NCBI RefSeq assembly: GCF_002858925.1
Contig: NZ_PJRS01000020.1
Span: 1-64,000, forward strand
From: Caulobacter zeae
Lineage (GTDB): Bacteria; Pseudomonadota; Alphaproteobacteria; Caulobacterales; Caulobacteraceae
Direction: 5' to 3'
Length of the DNA stretch: 64,000 nt
In this document: piece by piece, positions 26,308 through 36,463 of the stretch
How the letters are laid out: every line of letters begins with the position of its first letter
Position numbering within the stretch: position 1 is the stretch's first letter
Notes under the pieces: model-generated
What the model was told of the DNA's origin: nothing
What the model saw: the letters and a program-made list of their open reading frames with translations, nothing else
Database searches by the model: none
Translations under genes and position numbers: made by a program

Positions 26308-27942
26308 ATGACCGCGATCGCCGCCTCTCTTCCGCTTCCGACGCCCGCCCAGGGCGCCGTCGGCGCGTCCGACGCTTCGAGCGCCGGCGACGTCTTCGGC
26401 GCGCTGCTGGCCGCCAAGGGCGCGAGCGAAGAGACGACGCAGGAAAAGCCGGCCGCCCGTCCCGCGAGCGGAAACAAGGCGCAGGCCAAGCCCGCCGCCG
26501 CCGACCGCAAGGCTGACGACAGCAAGGCCGGCGACCAGACCGCCGGCCAGGACGCAGCCGCCGCCCAGGCCGGCGCCGCCGTGGTCGCGGCCATGAGCGC
26601 GCAACAACAACAGCAGCAGCCCGTCGCCACTGGCGAGGTCGCCGAGACCGCCGCCGTCGGCGCCGCCGAAGCCCCGGCCGCGGGCTCCGCCGATCTTCTG
26701 GCCAAGGCCGCCGACCTGGTCGGCGACGTGGCCGACACCGTTTCCGACGTCGCCAAGCTGGCCGGCGCCGCTCCGGTCGCGGCCGCCGCCGAGACCGTGC
26801 AGGCCGCCGCCGACCTGGTGGCCGACGCGGCCGCGCCGCAGGTCGACGCCGAGGCCGTCCTGCCGGTCGCCGCCGACGCGACCGCCGCGACCACCGACGT
26901 TCCCGCCATCGACCTGAGCAAGCTGGCCGCCCAGCCGCAGGCCGCCGCGACCGCCGAAACGCCCGCCGCGCCGAAGGCCGAGCCCCAGGCTCAGGCGCAG
27001 GCCGCCGCCGCCCAGCCGGCCGCCGCTTCGCTGGGCGACGAGATCGTCAGCCTGAAGGCCGTGCAGGTTCCGGCCGACGACGCCGCGACCACGGTCGCCG
27101 CGACGCCGGTCGACACCGCCGAGGTCGCCGCGCCGGTCGAGGCCCAGGCCGCGACCGTCGAAACGGCCAAGCCCGCCGAGACCCAGGCGCTCGCGCCCAA
27201 GACCGGCAAGGTCGAGGTCGCCGCCAAGGGCGAGGCCGTGGTCACCGCCCACTCCGTCGCCGCCGAGCAGGCCGCCCACGACGCCGCGACCAACAGCGAC
27301 AGCGGATCGCAGGGCGGCGCCCAGTCGGGCGGCGCCGACGCCTTCGCCCAGATGGCGACCGACGCCGCGCCGGTCGACGCCGCCGCGCCCAAGGCCGAGG
27401 CGACCTTCGCCCCGACCGTCCAGGCCCAGGCCGCCGCGACCGCCCAGGCGCCCGCCGAGACCATCGTGCGCGGCTCGCCCGAGACCGTCGCGGCCATGTC
27501 GGCCGAGATCGCCAAGAAGCTCGAGGCCAAGAGCACCCGCTTCGACATCGTCCTGACGCCGGAAGGCCTGGGCAAGGTCGACGTGCAGGTGCGCATCGGC
27601 GCCGAGGGCAAGCTGACCGCGATCCTGGCCTTCGAAAACCCGCAGGCCGCCGCCGATCTGCGCCACCGCGCCGGCGAGCTGCGCCAGGCGCTGAGCCAGG
27701 CCGGCTTCGACGTCGCCGACAACGCCCTGAAGTTCGACGTGTCGAGCCAGGGCGGCAACGGCGGCCAGGGCCAGCAGCAGAACGCCTTCTTTGATTTCCA
27801 GGGCGGCGACCACGGTCGTCGCGCCTTCGCCGGCCGCGCCTTCGCGGGCGCCATGGCGGAAGACATTCCCACCCTTTCGGCTGCGTCGCTGATCCCGGGC
27901 TACCGCCTCGCGGAATCCGACGGCGTCGACGTCAAGATCTAG
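26308..27942 (+). CDS. fliK: Flagellar hook-length control protein FliK
   Basis: A 544-residue protein dominated by Ala, Val, Glu and Gln (a run of six Gln near residue 95), the disordered ruler part. The conserved C-terminal switch domain is STRFDIVLTPEGLGKVDVQV...LRQALSQAGFDVADNALKFDV (about residues 410-490). It measures hook length and switches export specificity by acting on FlhB. First gene of the hook operon, 11 bases before flgD. Confidence 0.88.
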   Translation: MTAIAASLPLPTPAQGAVGASDASSAGDVFGALLAAKGASEETTQEKPAARPASGNKAQAKPAAADRKADDSKAGDQTAGQDAAAAQAGAAVVAAMSAQQQQQQPVATGEVAETAAVGAAEAPAAGSADLLAKAADLVGDVADTVSDVAKLAGAAPVAAAAETVQAAADLVADAAAPQVDAEAVLPVAADATAATTDVPAIDLSKLAAQPQAAATAETPAAPKAEPQAQAQAAAAQPAAASLGDEIVSLKAVQVPADDAATTVAATPVDTAEVAAPVEAQAATVETAKPAETQALAPKTGKVEVAAKGEAVVTAHSVAAEQAAHDAATNSDSGSQGGAQSGGADAFAQMATDAAPVDAAAPKAEATFAPTVQAQAAATAQAPAETIVRGSPETVAAMSAEIAKKLEAKSTRFDIVLTPEGLGKVDVQVRIGAEGKLTAILAFENPQAAADLRHRAGELRQALSQAGFDVADNALKFDVSSQGGNGGQGQQQNAFFDFQGGDHGRRAFAGRAFAGAMAEDIPTLSAASLIPGYRLAESDGVDVKI

Positions 27943-27953
27943 GAGCAAGCGTC

Positions 27954-28664
27954 ATGGCCACCACGACCGCGACGTCGGGCAGCACCTCGGTGATCGACAA
28001 GATCAACAACTCGAGGAACCAGCTGGCGAGCAGCGAAGAAACCTTCCTCAAGCTGCTGACCACGCAGATGAAGAACCAGGATCCGTTGTCGCCGATGGAT
28101 TCCAACGCCTTCACCGGCCAGATCGTCCAGATGACGGGAGTCGAGCAGCAGCTGGTCACCAACGACCTGCTGGCGGCCCTGGTCGGCATGAACGACGGCG
28201 GCATCGCCGACGCGGTCAACATGATGGGCAAGCAGGCCACCGCCGAGACCGACACCTCGGTGCTCAAGGACGGCAAGGCCAACTGGAGCTACACCCTCGG
28301 CCGCAACGCCACCTCGGTGAAGATCGAAGTGCTCGACAAGTACGGCAACGTGGTCGCCACCAAGCTGCCCGACGACATGAGCAAGGGCGACCACACCTTC
28401 GAGTGGGACGGCAAGGACAGCACCAGCGGCGTCCAGCAGCCCAACGGCGCCGCCTACACCCTGCGCGTCACCGCCCTCGACGGCGAAGGCACGAAGATCG
28501 CCACCACCTCCAAGGGCCGCATCGAAGGCATCGTGACCGCGGTGACCAACGAGAGCGGCCAGAACATGGTCACCATCGACGGCGTCAAGGTGCCGATCAG
28601 CCAGGTGATCGGCGTCACCAATGCTCCGGACAAGACACCGGAAACGCAGGCCGAGGCCGCCTAA
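27954..28664 (+). CDS. flgD: Flagellar hook capping protein FlgD
   Basis: A 236-residue scaffold that caps the growing hook and is absent from the finished organelle. The N-terminal signature is ETFLKLLTTQMKNQDPLSPMDSNAFTGQIVQMTGVEQQ. The FlgD Ig/tudor-like part follows (TLGRNATSVKIEVLDKYGNVV, GDHTFEWDGKDSTSG). It lies between fliK and the hook gene. Confidence 0.93.
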   Translation: MATTTATSGSTSVIDKINNSRNQLASSEETFLKLLTTQMKNQDPLSPMDSNAFTGQIVQMTGVEQQLVTNDLLAALVGMNDGGIADAVNMMGKQATAETDTSVLKDGKANWSYTLGRNATSVKIEVLDKYGNVVATKLPDDMSKGDHTFEWDGKDSTSGVQQPNGAAYTLRVTALDGEGTKIATTSKGRIEGIVTAVTNESGQNMVTIDGVKVPISQVIGVTNAPDKTPETQAEAA

Positions 28665-28684
28665 GGCCTCCACGGAATGAACCG

Positions 28685-28701
28685 GGCGTCAGAATGACGC
28701 C
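28685..28701 (+). promoter_or_regulatory. Intercistronic hairpin between flgD and flgE
   Basis: GGCGTCA-GAA-TGACGCC is a perfect seven-pair stem with a three-base loop, 20 bases after the flgD stop. No T-run follows, so it is more likely an RNA processing or stability element than a terminator. Confidence 0.5.
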
Positions 28702-28797
28702 GACGCGGTCCCCCACCGAGCCAGACGGCCGACCCGGGACCCAAACGCAAACTGCGCTGAACCCCGCCAAACAAACCTCACGAGCAGGATTTCAGTC

Positions 28798-30477
28798 ATG
28801 TCCATCAACAGCGCCATGCTCTCGGGCGTCTCCGGTCTGGTCGCCAACTCGTCGGCCCTGGCCGCGATCTCGGACAACATCGCCAACGTCAACACCGTCG
28901 GCTACAAGCGCTCGTCGGCCAACTTCTCGACGCTGGTCACTTCCCAGAGCAAGAACAACACCTACAGCGCCGGCGGCGTGAAGGCTCTGACGCACCAGTT
29001 CATCAGCCAGCAGGGCCTGACCCAGTCGACGACCTCGAGCCTGGACCTGTCGATCGCCGGCTCCGGCTTCTTCGTCGCCACCGAGAAGCCGGAAGGCCTG
29101 ACCGCCACCGACACCCGTTCGTTCACCCGCGCCGGTTCGTTCCAGCTGGACAACCTGGGCTACCTGAAGAACGACGCCGGCCTGTATCTGCAAGGCTGGC
29201 TGGCCGATCCGGTCACCGGCATGATCACGCCCGACCCGTCGGACCTGACCCAGCTGTCGTCGATCAACGTCGGCACCGTCGGCGGCACCGCCGAGAAGAC
29301 CACCCGCGTCGGCGTCAACGCCAACCTGCGCTCGGAACAGGCCGTGTCGGCCGCGGCCAACGCCTCGGTCGCCAAGACCGCCGTGCCCGAGACCCCCGCC
29401 GGCACCGCCAACTACAACGTCGCCTACAGCCCGACGGGCAACGGCAACGAGTACGCCGTGTCGATCACGCGCGGCGGCGTGGCGTTCCAGTCGGGCGTGG
29501 CCACCTACGACCCGACCACGGGCGCCCTGACCGGCTACACGCCGAGCGGCTCCACGACCCCGAGCACCACGACCATCACCTCGGGCGGCGTGACCGTGAA
29601 CCTGTCCGACCTGGGCCTGTCGACCAAGACCCAGGCCGTCAGCGCCGGCGCCTACGATCCGACCACGCGTTCGATGTCGGACTACGCCGAGGATCCGACC
29701 ACCGGCGTCAAGCCGGACTTCGAGATCCAGATCCCGGTCTCGGACTCCAAGGGCGGCCAGCGCACCGTCACCCTGTCGCTGCTCAAGGGCCCCGGCCCGA
29801 ACGAGTGGTTCGCCGAACTGCGCGCCAAGCCGGGCGACCTGGACAACAATACCAACGGCCTGATCAGCTCGGGCAAGATCACCTTCACCACGGACGGCAA
29901 GCTGGCTTCGGTCGGCAACCTGTTCGGCGGCGTGACCCCGACGGCGATCAACATCGGCGCCTCCGACCCGACCGCCACCGGCACGGGCCCGCGCTGGGCC
30001 GACGGCCTGGGCATCGACGCCCAGGACATCCAGATCGACCTGGCCAACGCCGCCGGCGGCCTGACCCAGTACAACAGCCAGTCGGTCGTGCAGTCGGTGA
30101 ACACCAACGGCACCGCGTTCGGCAACCTGACCAACATCGAGGTGGATGAAGACGGCTACGTCTCGGCCATCTTCGACAACGGGGTGACTCGCCGGATCGC
30201 CCAGGTGGCCATCGCGACCTTCTCGAATCCCAACGGCCTGAAGGGCGTTAATGGCAACGCCTACCGCGTCACCAATGAAAGCGGCACCTACAGCCTGAAG
30301 ACCCCGGGCCAGGGCGGCGCCGGTTCTCTGGCTCCCTCGACGCTGGAAGCTTCGACTGTCGACCTGTCGACTGAATTCACCGGGCTGATCACTACGCAAC
30401 GCGCGTACTCGGCCTCGTCGAAAATCATCACCACCGCCGATCAGATGCTGGAAGAACTTCTGAGCATTAAGCGCTGA
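28798..30477 (+). CDS. flgE: Flagellar hook protein FlgE
   Basis: A 559-residue hook subunit. The N-terminal rod/hook signature is AMLSGVSGLVANSSALAAISDNIANVNTVGYKR. The C-terminal helix is VDLSTEFTGLITTQRAYSASSKIITTADQMLEELLSIKR. The middle domains (residues about 150-400) are Thr/Gly/Ser-rich, as expected for the hook's surface. AGGA lies eight bases before the start. Confidence 0.95.
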   Translation: MSINSAMLSGVSGLVANSSALAAISDNIANVNTVGYKRSSANFSTLVTSQSKNNTYSAGGVKALTHQFISQQGLTQSTTSSLDLSIAGSGFFVATEKPEGLTATDTRSFTRAGSFQLDNLGYLKNDAGLYLQGWLADPVTGMITPDPSDLTQLSSINVGTVGGTAEKTTRVGVNANLRSEQAVSAAANASVAKTAVPETPAGTANYNVAYSPTGNGNEYAVSITRGGVAFQSGVATYDPTTGALTGYTPSGSTTPSTTTITSGGVTVNLSDLGLSTKTQAVSAGAYDPTTRSMSDYAEDPTTGVKPDFEIQIPVSDSKGGQRTVTLSLLKGPGPNEWFAELRAKPGDLDNNTNGLISSGKITFTTDGKLASVGNLFGGVTPTAINIGASDPTATGTGPRWADGLGIDAQDIQIDLANAAGGLTQYNSQSVVQSVNTNGTAFGNLTNIEVDEDGYVSAIFDNGVTRRIAQVAIATFSNPNGLKGVNGNAYRVTNESGTYSLKTPGQGGAGSLAPSTLEASTVDLSTEFTGLITTQRAYSASSKIITTADQMLEELLSIKR

Positions 30478-30500
30478 TCATAGGTATTAACTTGTATTAA

Positions 30501-30529
30501 TCAGAGTGTGTCACATCGATACACTCTGA
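30501..30529 (+). terminator. Hairpin after flgE (weak or factor-dependent terminator)
   Basis: TCAGAGTGT (30501-30509) pairs perfectly with ACACTCTGA (30521-30529) over an 11-base loop, 24 bases after the flgE stop. No run of T follows, so it may protect the 3' end or be an operator rather than a true intrinsic terminator. Confidence 0.5.
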
Positions 30530-30574
30530 TGGCTGGAGGAAGTCCCTTGTTTAGGTCTTTCTTTACTACCGGAA

Positions 30575-30589
30575 TTAAGCCGTCGTTAT
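30575..30589 (+). promoter_or_regulatory. Candidate CtrA box upstream of sciP
   Basis: TTAA-GCCGTCG-TTAT fits the CtrA consensus TTAA-N7-TTAA with one mismatch, about 55 bases before the sciP start. Known biology: sciP is transcribed under CtrA control, so a site here is expected. Confidence 0.4.
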
Positions 30590-30645
30590 TCCCCGGCGCC
30601 TATATTCCTCGTCAACAGTGATGGTTGTGGGAAAGGCGTAAAGCC

Positions 30646-30927
30646 ATGTTGCAGCAGCAGCGCACGAACAGCCGGGGTGAAAAGTACGTCATCGGTCCGA
30701 CCGGTGCGCCTCTGACCCTGTCGGATCTTCCGCCCCCGGAAACCCAGCGTTGGGTGATCCGGCGTAAGGCAGAGGTGGTGGCCGCCGTCCGCGGTGGTCT
30801 CCTCTCGCTCGACGAGGCGTGCGATCGTTACAAGCTGACCAACGAGGAATTCCTCGCCTGGCAGCAGTCGATCGATCGCCACGGTCTGGCGGGTCTGCGG
30901 ACCACCCGGCTTCAGCAGTACCGCTAA
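30646..30927 (+). CDS. sciP: SciP, small DUF1153 CtrA inhibitor
   Basis: A 93-residue DUF1153 protein with a helix-turn-helix region: KYVIGPTGAPLTLSDLPPP, RWVIRRKAEVVAAVRGGLLSLDEACDRYKLTNEEFLAWQ and a basic C-terminus (GLRTTRLQQYR). In Caulobacter crescentus SciP binds CtrA at promoters and blocks CtrA-driven transcription in swarmer cells. There its gene also lies between flgE and fliF, as here. The ATG at 30646 has AAGG nine bases upstream; a TTG seven codons earlier is unlikely. Confidence 0.9.
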   Translation: MLQQQRTNSRGEKYVIGPTGAPLTLSDLPPPETQRWVIRRKAEVVAAVRGGLLSLDEACDRYKLTNEEFLAWQQSIDRHGLAGLRTTRLQQYR

Positions 30928-31070
30928 ACGGCGGAAAACTGAAAGGGCGCGAGGGGTTATGCTCCGTGAAGCGCCCGAACGGTCTGATCAGCGGCCGCGC
31001 CCACCAGGGCGCGGCCGCGACCATTTGGCGCCTATGGAGCCGGGTTCCGGCCTCAAATCTAAAGTCGGCG

Positions 31071-31078
31071 TTAACCAT
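31071..31078 (+). promoter_or_regulatory. CtrA-type box in the fliF promoter
   Basis: TTAACCAT lies 87 bases before the fliF start. This eight-base form is known in CtrA-activated class II flagellar promoters of Caulobacter. It would give timed expression of the fliF operon in predivisional cells. SciP, encoded just upstream, antagonises CtrA at such sites. Confidence 0.6.
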
Positions 31079-31164
31079 CGACTGGGTAAATCCTGCCTAG
31101 CGACGGCGGACTTCCATCCGTCTCGCTTGCGATCCGTTCGGACGCAGTTTGAGGGACAGGCCCA

Positions 31165-32826
31165 GTGGATAAATTCCTGAGCGCGATTCAGAAGTTCGGC
31201 GTCGGTCGACTGGCCGCCCTGGCGGGCGTCGCCGTCGGCTCCATCGCCGTGCTGGCCGCGGTCGTGATGATGCTGGGCAAGCAGCCGAGCGAGCTGCTGT
31301 ATTCGAATCTCGACCTCAAGGAAGCTTCGGCCGTCACCCAGGCGCTGGACCAGGCCGGCATCAAGTACGAGACCAAGGGCGACGGCTCGACCATCATGGT
31401 CGCCCGCGACAAGGTCAATTCCGCCCGCCTGCTGGTTTCGGGCAAGGGCCTCGTGACCTCGGGCTCGATCGGCTACGAGATTTTCGACACCGGCAACGCC
31501 ATCGGCCAGACCGACTTCGTCCAGCAGCTGAACCGCCAGCGCGCCCTGCAGGGCGAGCTGGAACGCACCATCCGCGGCTGGCAGGGCGTGCGCGACGTCC
31601 GCGTTCATCTGGTGCTGCCCAAGCGTCAGCTGTTCGAGGAAGACGCCGAGCAGCCGTCGTCCGCCGTCACCATCGGCACCGCCGGCCGCGAGCCGTCGTC
31701 GGATATGGTCGCCGCCGTCCAGAACCTGGTCGCCGGCTCGGTCCCGGGCATGAAGCCCGAGCGCGTCAACGTCATCGACGACCACGGCAAGACCCTGTCG
31801 GCCGGCGGCGACGAGAGCCTGGCCGGCCGCCTGGCCCAGGACCGCAAGTCCGAGGCCGAGGCCCGCATCTCCAAGAGCGTCAAGGAAATGCTCGACGGCG
31901 TCCTGGGCCCGGGCAAGGCCCGCGTCACGGTCACCGCCGACCTCGACCTGAACCGCATCACCACCCAGGAAAAGCGCTACGATCCGGACGGCCAGGTCGT
32001 GCTGTCGGAAAGCACCAGCGCCAACAACGCCTCCGAGACCAAGAACGACGACACCGGCGGCGTCACCGCCACCCAGAACATCCCCGGCGCCGCGCCGGGC
32101 GGCATGCAGCCGCTGGGCTCGACCTCGGGCGCCAACGAGACGACGACCAACTACCAGAACTCCGAAACCGTCCGCACCGAGGTGGTCGAGCCGGGTTCGA
32201 TGAAGAAGGTCGCCGTGGCCGTGGCCGTCGATGGCGTCACCGCCGCCCCGGGCAAGGACGGCAAGCCGGGCGCCTATACCCCGCGCAGCGCCGAGGAGAT
32301 CGCCCAGATCGAAGAGCTGGTTAAGACCGCCATCGGCTACGACGCCGCCCGCGGCGACCAGGTGAAGGTCACCAACATCCGCTTCCCGACCGCCGAGGAC
32401 CAAGGCCTGACCGAAGGCGGTCTGATGGCGGGCTTCGACAAGAACGACCTGATGCGCGTCGCCGAGATCGGCGTCCTGGCCATCGTCGCCCTGCTGATCC
32501 TGCTGTTCGCCGTGCGCCCGTTCATCAAGAGCCTGACCCAGCCGGCCGGCCAGCACCCGATCCAGCTGGCCCTGGGCCAGGGCGACCAGCCGGTCACCCG
32601 CCTGGTCACCCTGTCGGACGGCACCACCCAGCAGGTCGTCGTCGACCAGTCGGGCGAGCCGATCGCCATCGCCGGCCCGGTGTCGGACATCGACCAGCGC
32701 ATCGACATCGCCAAGATCGAAGGCCAGGTGAAGGCCTCGTCGATCAAGCGCGTGTCGGAGTTCGTCGAGAAGCACCCCGAAGAGTCGGTCGCGATCCTGC
32801 GCAACTGGCTGCACGAGTCGGAGTGA
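31165..32826 (+). CDS. fliF: Flagellar MS-ring protein FliF
   Basis: A 553-residue MS-ring subunit with two membrane segments (about residues 18-38 and 430-455). Ring-building motifs include [43 protein letters not shown] and [24 protein letters not shown]. The C-terminal tail ([34 protein letters not shown]) is the FliG-binding helix. It starts with GTG at 31165 and opens the class II operon fliF-fliG-fliH-fliN-flbD. Confidence 0.95.
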   Translation: MDKFLSAIQKFGVGRLAALAGVAVGSIAVLAAVVMMLGKQPSELLYSNLDLKEASAVTQALDQAGIKYETKGDGSTIMVARDKVNSARLLVSGKGLVTSGSIGYEIFDTGNAIGQTDFVQQLNRQRALQGELERTIRGWQGVRDVRVHLVLPKRQLFEEDAEQPSSAVTIGTAGREPSSDMVAAVQNLVAGSVPGMKPERVNVIDDHGKTLSAGGDESLAGRLAQDRKSEAEARISKSVKEMLDGVLGPGKARVTVTADLDLNRITTQEKRYDPDGQVVLSESTSANNASETKNDDTGGVTATQNIPGAAPGGMQPLGSTSGANETTTNYQNSETVRTEVVEPGSMKKVAVAVAVDGVTAAPGKDGKPGAYTPRSAEEIAQIEELVKTAIGYDAARGDQVKVTNIRFPTAEDQGLTEGGLMAGFDKNDLMRVAEIGVLAIVALLILLFAVRPFIKSLTQPAGQHPIQLALGQGDQPVTRLVTLSDGTTQQVVVDQSGEPIAIAGPVSDIDQRIDIAKIEGQVKASSIKRVSEFVEKHPEESVAILRNWLHESE

Positions 32827-32830
32827 TCGG

Positions 32831-33847
32831 ATGAAGGCCGCCGTCACCGACATCGCCAAGCTGGCCGGGCCCGAAAAGGCCGCCATCGTCCTGCTCGCCC
32901 TGGGTGAAGACCACACCAAGATCTGGGAAGCGCTGGACGACGAGGAGATCAAGGAAGTCTCCCAGGCCATGGCCAGCCTGGGCACGGTTTCGGCCAGCGT
33001 GGTCGAAGAGCTGCTGGTCGAGTTCGTCTCGGGCATGAGCTCGACGGGCGCGATCATGGGCTCCTACGAGCAGACCCAGCGCCTGCTGATGTCGTTCATG
33101 GCGCCCGAGAAGGTCGACCAGTTGATGGAAGAGATCCGCGGTCCGGCGGGTCGAACCATGTGGGACAAGCTGGGCAACGTGAACGAGGCGGTGCTCGCCA
33201 ACTACCTCAAGAACGAATACCCCCAGACCGTCGCCGTCGTGCTGTCGAAGGTGAAGAGCGACCACGCCGCCCGCGTTCTGGCCTGCCTGCCGGAAGACTT
33301 CGCGCTGGAATGCGTCACCCGCATGCTGCGCATGGAGCCGGTGCAGCGCGAGATCCTCGACAAGATCGAACAGACCCTGCGGATCGAGTTCATGTCGAAC
33401 CTGGCGCGTACCTCCAAGCGCGACAGCCACGAGATGATGGCCGAGATCTTCAACAACTTCGACCGCCAGACCGAGGCCCGCTTCATCGCCGCCCTGGAAG
33501 AGCGCAACCGCGAGGCGGCCGAGCGCATCCGGGCCCTGATGTTCGTGTTCGAGGACCTGTCGAAGCTGGATCCGGGCGGCGTGCAGACCCTGCTGCGCGC
33601 CACCGGCAAGGAACAGCTGGCCCTGGCCCTGAAGGGCGCCTCGGACAAGCTGCGCGAGATGTTCTTCTCCAACATGTCCGAACGCGCGTCGAAGATCATG
33701 CGCGAGGACATGGAAAGCATGGGCCCGGTGCGTCTGAAGGACGTCGACCAGGCCCAGGTCGCTATGGTCCAGATCGCCAAGGACCTCGCCGCCAAGGGCG
33801 AGATCATGCTGGCCGGTTCGGGCAGCGACGACGAGCTGATCTACTGA
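32831..33847 (+). CDS. fliG: Flagellar motor switch protein FliG
   Basis: A 338-residue rotor protein. The N-terminal part ([41 protein letters not shown]) binds FliF. The middle contains [19 protein letters not shown]. The torque helix carries the charged residues expected to face MotA ([30 protein letters not shown]). It starts four bases after fliF. Confidence 0.95.
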   Translation: MKAAVTDIAKLAGPEKAAIVLLALGEDHTKIWEALDDEEIKEVSQAMASLGTVSASVVEELLVEFVSGMSSTGAIMGSYEQTQRLLMSFMAPEKVDQLMEEIRGPAGRTMWDKLGNVNEAVLANYLKNEYPQTVAVVLSKVKSDHAARVLACLPEDFALECVTRMLRMEPVQREILDKIEQTLRIEFMSNLARTSKRDSHEMMAEIFNNFDRQTEARFIAALEERNREAAERIRALMFVFEDLSKLDPGGVQTLLRATGKEQLALALKGASDKLREMFFSNMSERASKIMREDMESMGPVRLKDVDQAQVAMVQIAKDLAAKGEIMLAGSGSDDELIY

Positions 33848-33857
33848 GGCGCGCGGG

Positions 33858-34505
33858 ATGAGCAACGGAACCTATCAGCGCTTCGCCTTCGACACGGTCT
33901 TCGACGACCGTGGCGGGGTGGCCTACGAGGCCCCCAAGGTGAAGAAGAGCTTCACGCCCGAAGAGGTCGAGGCCGCTCGCGCCGAAGCCTTCGCGGAAGG
34001 CGAGTGTTCGGCCGTGGCCCGCGCCGAGCAGGAGGCCGCCCAGGCCATGAACGCCATCGCCCACGCCGTGCACGGCGCGATGTCGACCCTGGCGGCCGTC
34101 GCCCACGAGCATCGCGAGCACGCCGCCCGCCTGGCCCTGGCCTGCGCCAACAAGATCGCCGACGCGGCCCTGGACCAGTTCCCCGAGGCCCCGGCCTCGG
34201 CGGCGCTGCTGGCCCTGGCCCGCGAGGTCGAGGCCCAGCCCAAGCTTTCCGTCCGCGTCGCGCCGCACCTGGTCGAGCGCACCCAGGCCGCCCTGGAGCA
34301 GACCGCCCAGGCCATCGGCTTCCCGGGTGCGATCGTCGCCCGCGCCGACGGCGCCCAGCCGCCCGCCGCCTTCGTCCTCGACTGGGGCGACGGCCGCGCC
34401 GAATTCAATCCCGACGAGGCGGCGCAGCGCGTCGCCGAGGCCCTGGACGCCGCCATCGCGGCCGAGGGCCTTCACGCCGAACCCCTGCTTCCTAGCGAAG
34501 GCTGA
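33858..34505 (+). CDS. fliH: Flagellar export ATPase regulator FliH (FlbE)
   Basis: A 215-residue cytoplasmic protein called FlbE in Caulobacter. The alanine-rich coiled coil ([33 protein letters not shown]) and the C-terminal domain ([47 protein letters not shown]) match the FliH/HrpE family that binds the export ATPase FliI. It lies between fliG and fliN, with 10 and 5 bases of spacing. Confidence 0.87.
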   Translation: MSNGTYQRFAFDTVFDDRGGVAYEAPKVKKSFTPEEVEAARAEAFAEGECSAVARAEQEAAQAMNAIAHAVHGAMSTLAAVAHEHREHAARLALACANKIADAALDQFPEAPASAALLALAREVEAQPKLSVRVAPHLVERTQAALEQTAQAIGFPGAIVARADGAQPPAAFVLDWGDGRAEFNPDEAAQRVAEALDAAIAAEGLHAEPLLPSEG

Positions 34506-34510
34506 CCGCC

Positions 34511-34843
34511 ATGTCCGACGACCTGACCCTCAACGATTTCAACGGCGGCATGCTGGCCTCGGAAATCCCGGTCGAGCTGAGCGACAAGATCGCTTCCGAC
34601 CTGGCCCCGGTGTTCGACGTCCCCGTCAACATCTCGGCCGTGCTCGGCCGCTCGAACATGTCGGTGGCCCAGCTGCTGCAGTTGCAGGCCGGCTCGATCC
34701 TCGAGCTCGACCGCAAGGTTGGCGAGGCGATCGACATCTACGTCAACAACCGCCTGGTCGCCCGGGGCGAGGTCGTCGTCGTCGACGAGCGCCTGGGCGT
34801 GACCATGACGGAAATCATCAAGGACGGCGACGCCGCGGGCTGA
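34511..34843 (+). CDS. fliN: Flagellar motor switch protein FliN
   Basis: A 110-residue C-ring protein with a SpoA domain: VFDVPVNISAVLGRSNMSVAQLLQLQAGSILELDRKVGEAIDIYVNNRLVARGEVVVVDERLGVTMTEII. It is the expected short single-domain form. Fourth gene of the fliF operon. Confidence 0.94.
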   Translation: MSDDLTLNDFNGGMLASEIPVELSDKIASDLAPVFDVPVNISAVLGRSNMSVAQLLQLQAGSILELDRKVGEAIDIYVNNRLVARGEVVVVDERLGVTMTEIIKDGDAAG

Positions 34844-34935
34844 TCCCCGGCTTCTCGTCCACCCCAGTCCGCGCCTTCTGAAAGAGGGCGAAGCAGTAAA
34901 AGATCGGTCCGGAAGGGCCGCCCGGAGACAAGACA

Positions 34936-36321
34936 ATGCGCCTCTTGGTCGTTGGTAAACTGAACGGTCAGCTCTCGGTCGCCGTGAAGATGGCGATGAA
35001 CGCCGGGGCCAAGGTCTCGCACGTCGAGACGACGGAGCAGGCGACCAACGCGCTGCGCGCCGGGCAGGGCGCCGACCTGATGATGGTCGACTACGGCCTG
35101 GACATCGCCGGCCTGATCCTGGCCAACGAGAGCGAGCGCATCCGGGTGCCGGTCGTGGCCTGCGGCGTTGACGCCGACCCGATGCGCGCCGCCGGCGCCA
35201 TCAAGGCCGGGGCCAAGGAATTCATCCCGCTGCCGCCGGACGCCGAACTGATCGCCGCCGTCCTGGCCGCCGTCACCGACGACAACCGTCCGATGATCGC
35301 CCGCGACCCGAACATGGAGCAGGTGATCAAGCTGGCCGACCAGGTCGCCCCGTCGGACGCCTCGATCCTGATCACCGGCGAAAGCGGTTCGGGTAAGGAA
35401 GTGATGGCTCGCCACGTCCACGCCAAGTCGCGTCGGGCCAAGGCGCCGTTCATCAGCGTCAACTGCGCCGCCATCCCCGAGAACCTGCTGGAAAGCGAGC
35501 TGTTCGGCCACGAGAAGGGGGCCTTCACCGGCGCCCTGGCCCGCCGCATCGGCAAGTTCGAGGAAGCCAACGGCGGCACCCTGCTGCTGGACGAAATCTC
35601 GGAAATGGACGTGCGCCTGCAGGCCAAGCTGCTGCGCGCCATCCAGGAGCGCGAGATCGACCGGGTCGGCGGCACCAAGCCGGTGAAGGTCGACATCCGC
35701 ATCCTCGCGACCAGCAACCGCAACCTGGCCGACGCGGTCAAGGAAGGCGTGTTCCGCGAAGACCTTCTCTACCGCCTAAACGTCGTGAACCTGGCCCTGC
35801 CGCCGCTGCGCGAACGCCCGGGCGACATCATCAATCTGTGCGAGCACTTCGTGAAGAAGTACTCGGCCGCCAACGGCATCGACCTGAAGCCGATCTCGGC
35901 CGAGGCCAAGCGTCGCCTGATCGCCCACCGCTGGCCGGGCAACGTGCGCGAGCTGGAAAACGCCATGCACCGTGCGGTGCTGCTGTCGACCGGCGTCGAG
36001 ATCGAGGAGTTCGCCATCCGCCTGCCGGACGGCCAGCCCCTGGCTCCGGCCCCCGACGCGGCCGTGGCCCGCGGCGCCTCGATGGCGGCGGCCGAAGCCG
36101 TGGCGAGCGCCGCGGTCGCCCGCAGCTTCGTCGGCCAGACCGTGGCCGAGATGGAGCAGACGCTGATCATCGACACCCTGGAGCACTGCCTGGGCAACCG
36201 CACCCACGCGGCCAACATCCTGGGCATCTCGATCCGCACCCTGCGCAACAAGCTCAAGGAATACGGCGACGCCGGCGTCAACGTGCCCCCGCCGCAGGGC
36301 GGCGTGGGCGCGGCCGCCTAA
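34936..36321 (+). CDS. flbD: FlbD, sigma-54-dependent flagellar activator
   Basis: A 461-residue NtrC-family activator. Residues 1-110 are a receiver-like domain that keeps one Asp (MMVDYGLD) but lacks the usual acidic pair and the Lys-Pro near its end, so phosphorylation is doubtful; FliX is the known trans-activator. The AAA+ core (about 130-365) has GESGSGKE, the sigma-54 loop GAFTGA and the Walker B region [12 protein letters not shown]. The C-terminal Fis-type HTH is [21 protein letters not shown]. It should activate the hook and flagellin genes and repress fliF. Confidence 0.94.
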   Translation: MRLLVVGKLNGQLSVAVKMAMNAGAKVSHVETTEQATNALRAGQGADLMMVDYGLDIAGLILANESERIRVPVVACGVDADPMRAAGAIKAGAKEFIPLPPDAELIAAVLAAVTDDNRPMIARDPNMEQVIKLADQVAPSDASILITGESGSGKEVMARHVHAKSRRAKAPFISVNCAAIPENLLESELFGHEKGAFTGALARRIGKFEEANGGTLLLDEISEMDVRLQAKLLRAIQEREIDRVGGTKPVKVDIRILATSNRNLADAVKEGVFREDLLYRLNVVNLALPPLRERPGDIINLCEHFVKKYSAANGIDLKPISAEAKRRLIAHRWPGNVRELENAMHRAVLLSTGVEIEEFAIRLPDGQPLAPAPDAAVARGASMAAAEAVASAAVARSFVGQTVAEMEQTLIIDTLEHCLGNRTHAANILGISIRTLRNKLKEYGDAGVNVPPPQGGVGAAA

Positions 36322-36338
36322 ACCTCAAGTGTAGAATC

Positions 36339-36375
36339 TGTTCGGCGCCCGCGACGATCGGTCCGGCGCCGAACA
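36339..36375 (+). terminator. Hairpin between flbD and flhA
   Basis: TGTTCGGCGCC (36339-36349) pairs perfectly with GGCGCCGAACA (36365-36375) over a 15-base loop, 18 bases after the flbD stop. TGGCTAATTTCG follows, so the T-run is poor. It may end the fliF operon, separating flhA with its own promoter, or act as an attenuator. Confidence 0.55.
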
Positions 36376-36463
36376 TGGCTAATTTCGATTAAGGAGATGG
36401 CGGGCCGCCACAAATCGCTTCAAGCGAGACGGTCCTGCCCTAGACACAGCAGCAAGGCTTTCC

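Noticed and set aside
30488..30501. TTAA pair after flgE as a CtrA site
   Set aside because: The spacing is six bases rather than seven, and it is immediately after the flgE stop, far from the sciP start. The site at 30575 fits better.
36380..36394. CTAA...TTAA before flhA as a CtrA box
   Set aside because: One half-site mismatch and six-base spacing. A CtrA site at flhA is plausible from known biology but is not supported by this sequence.
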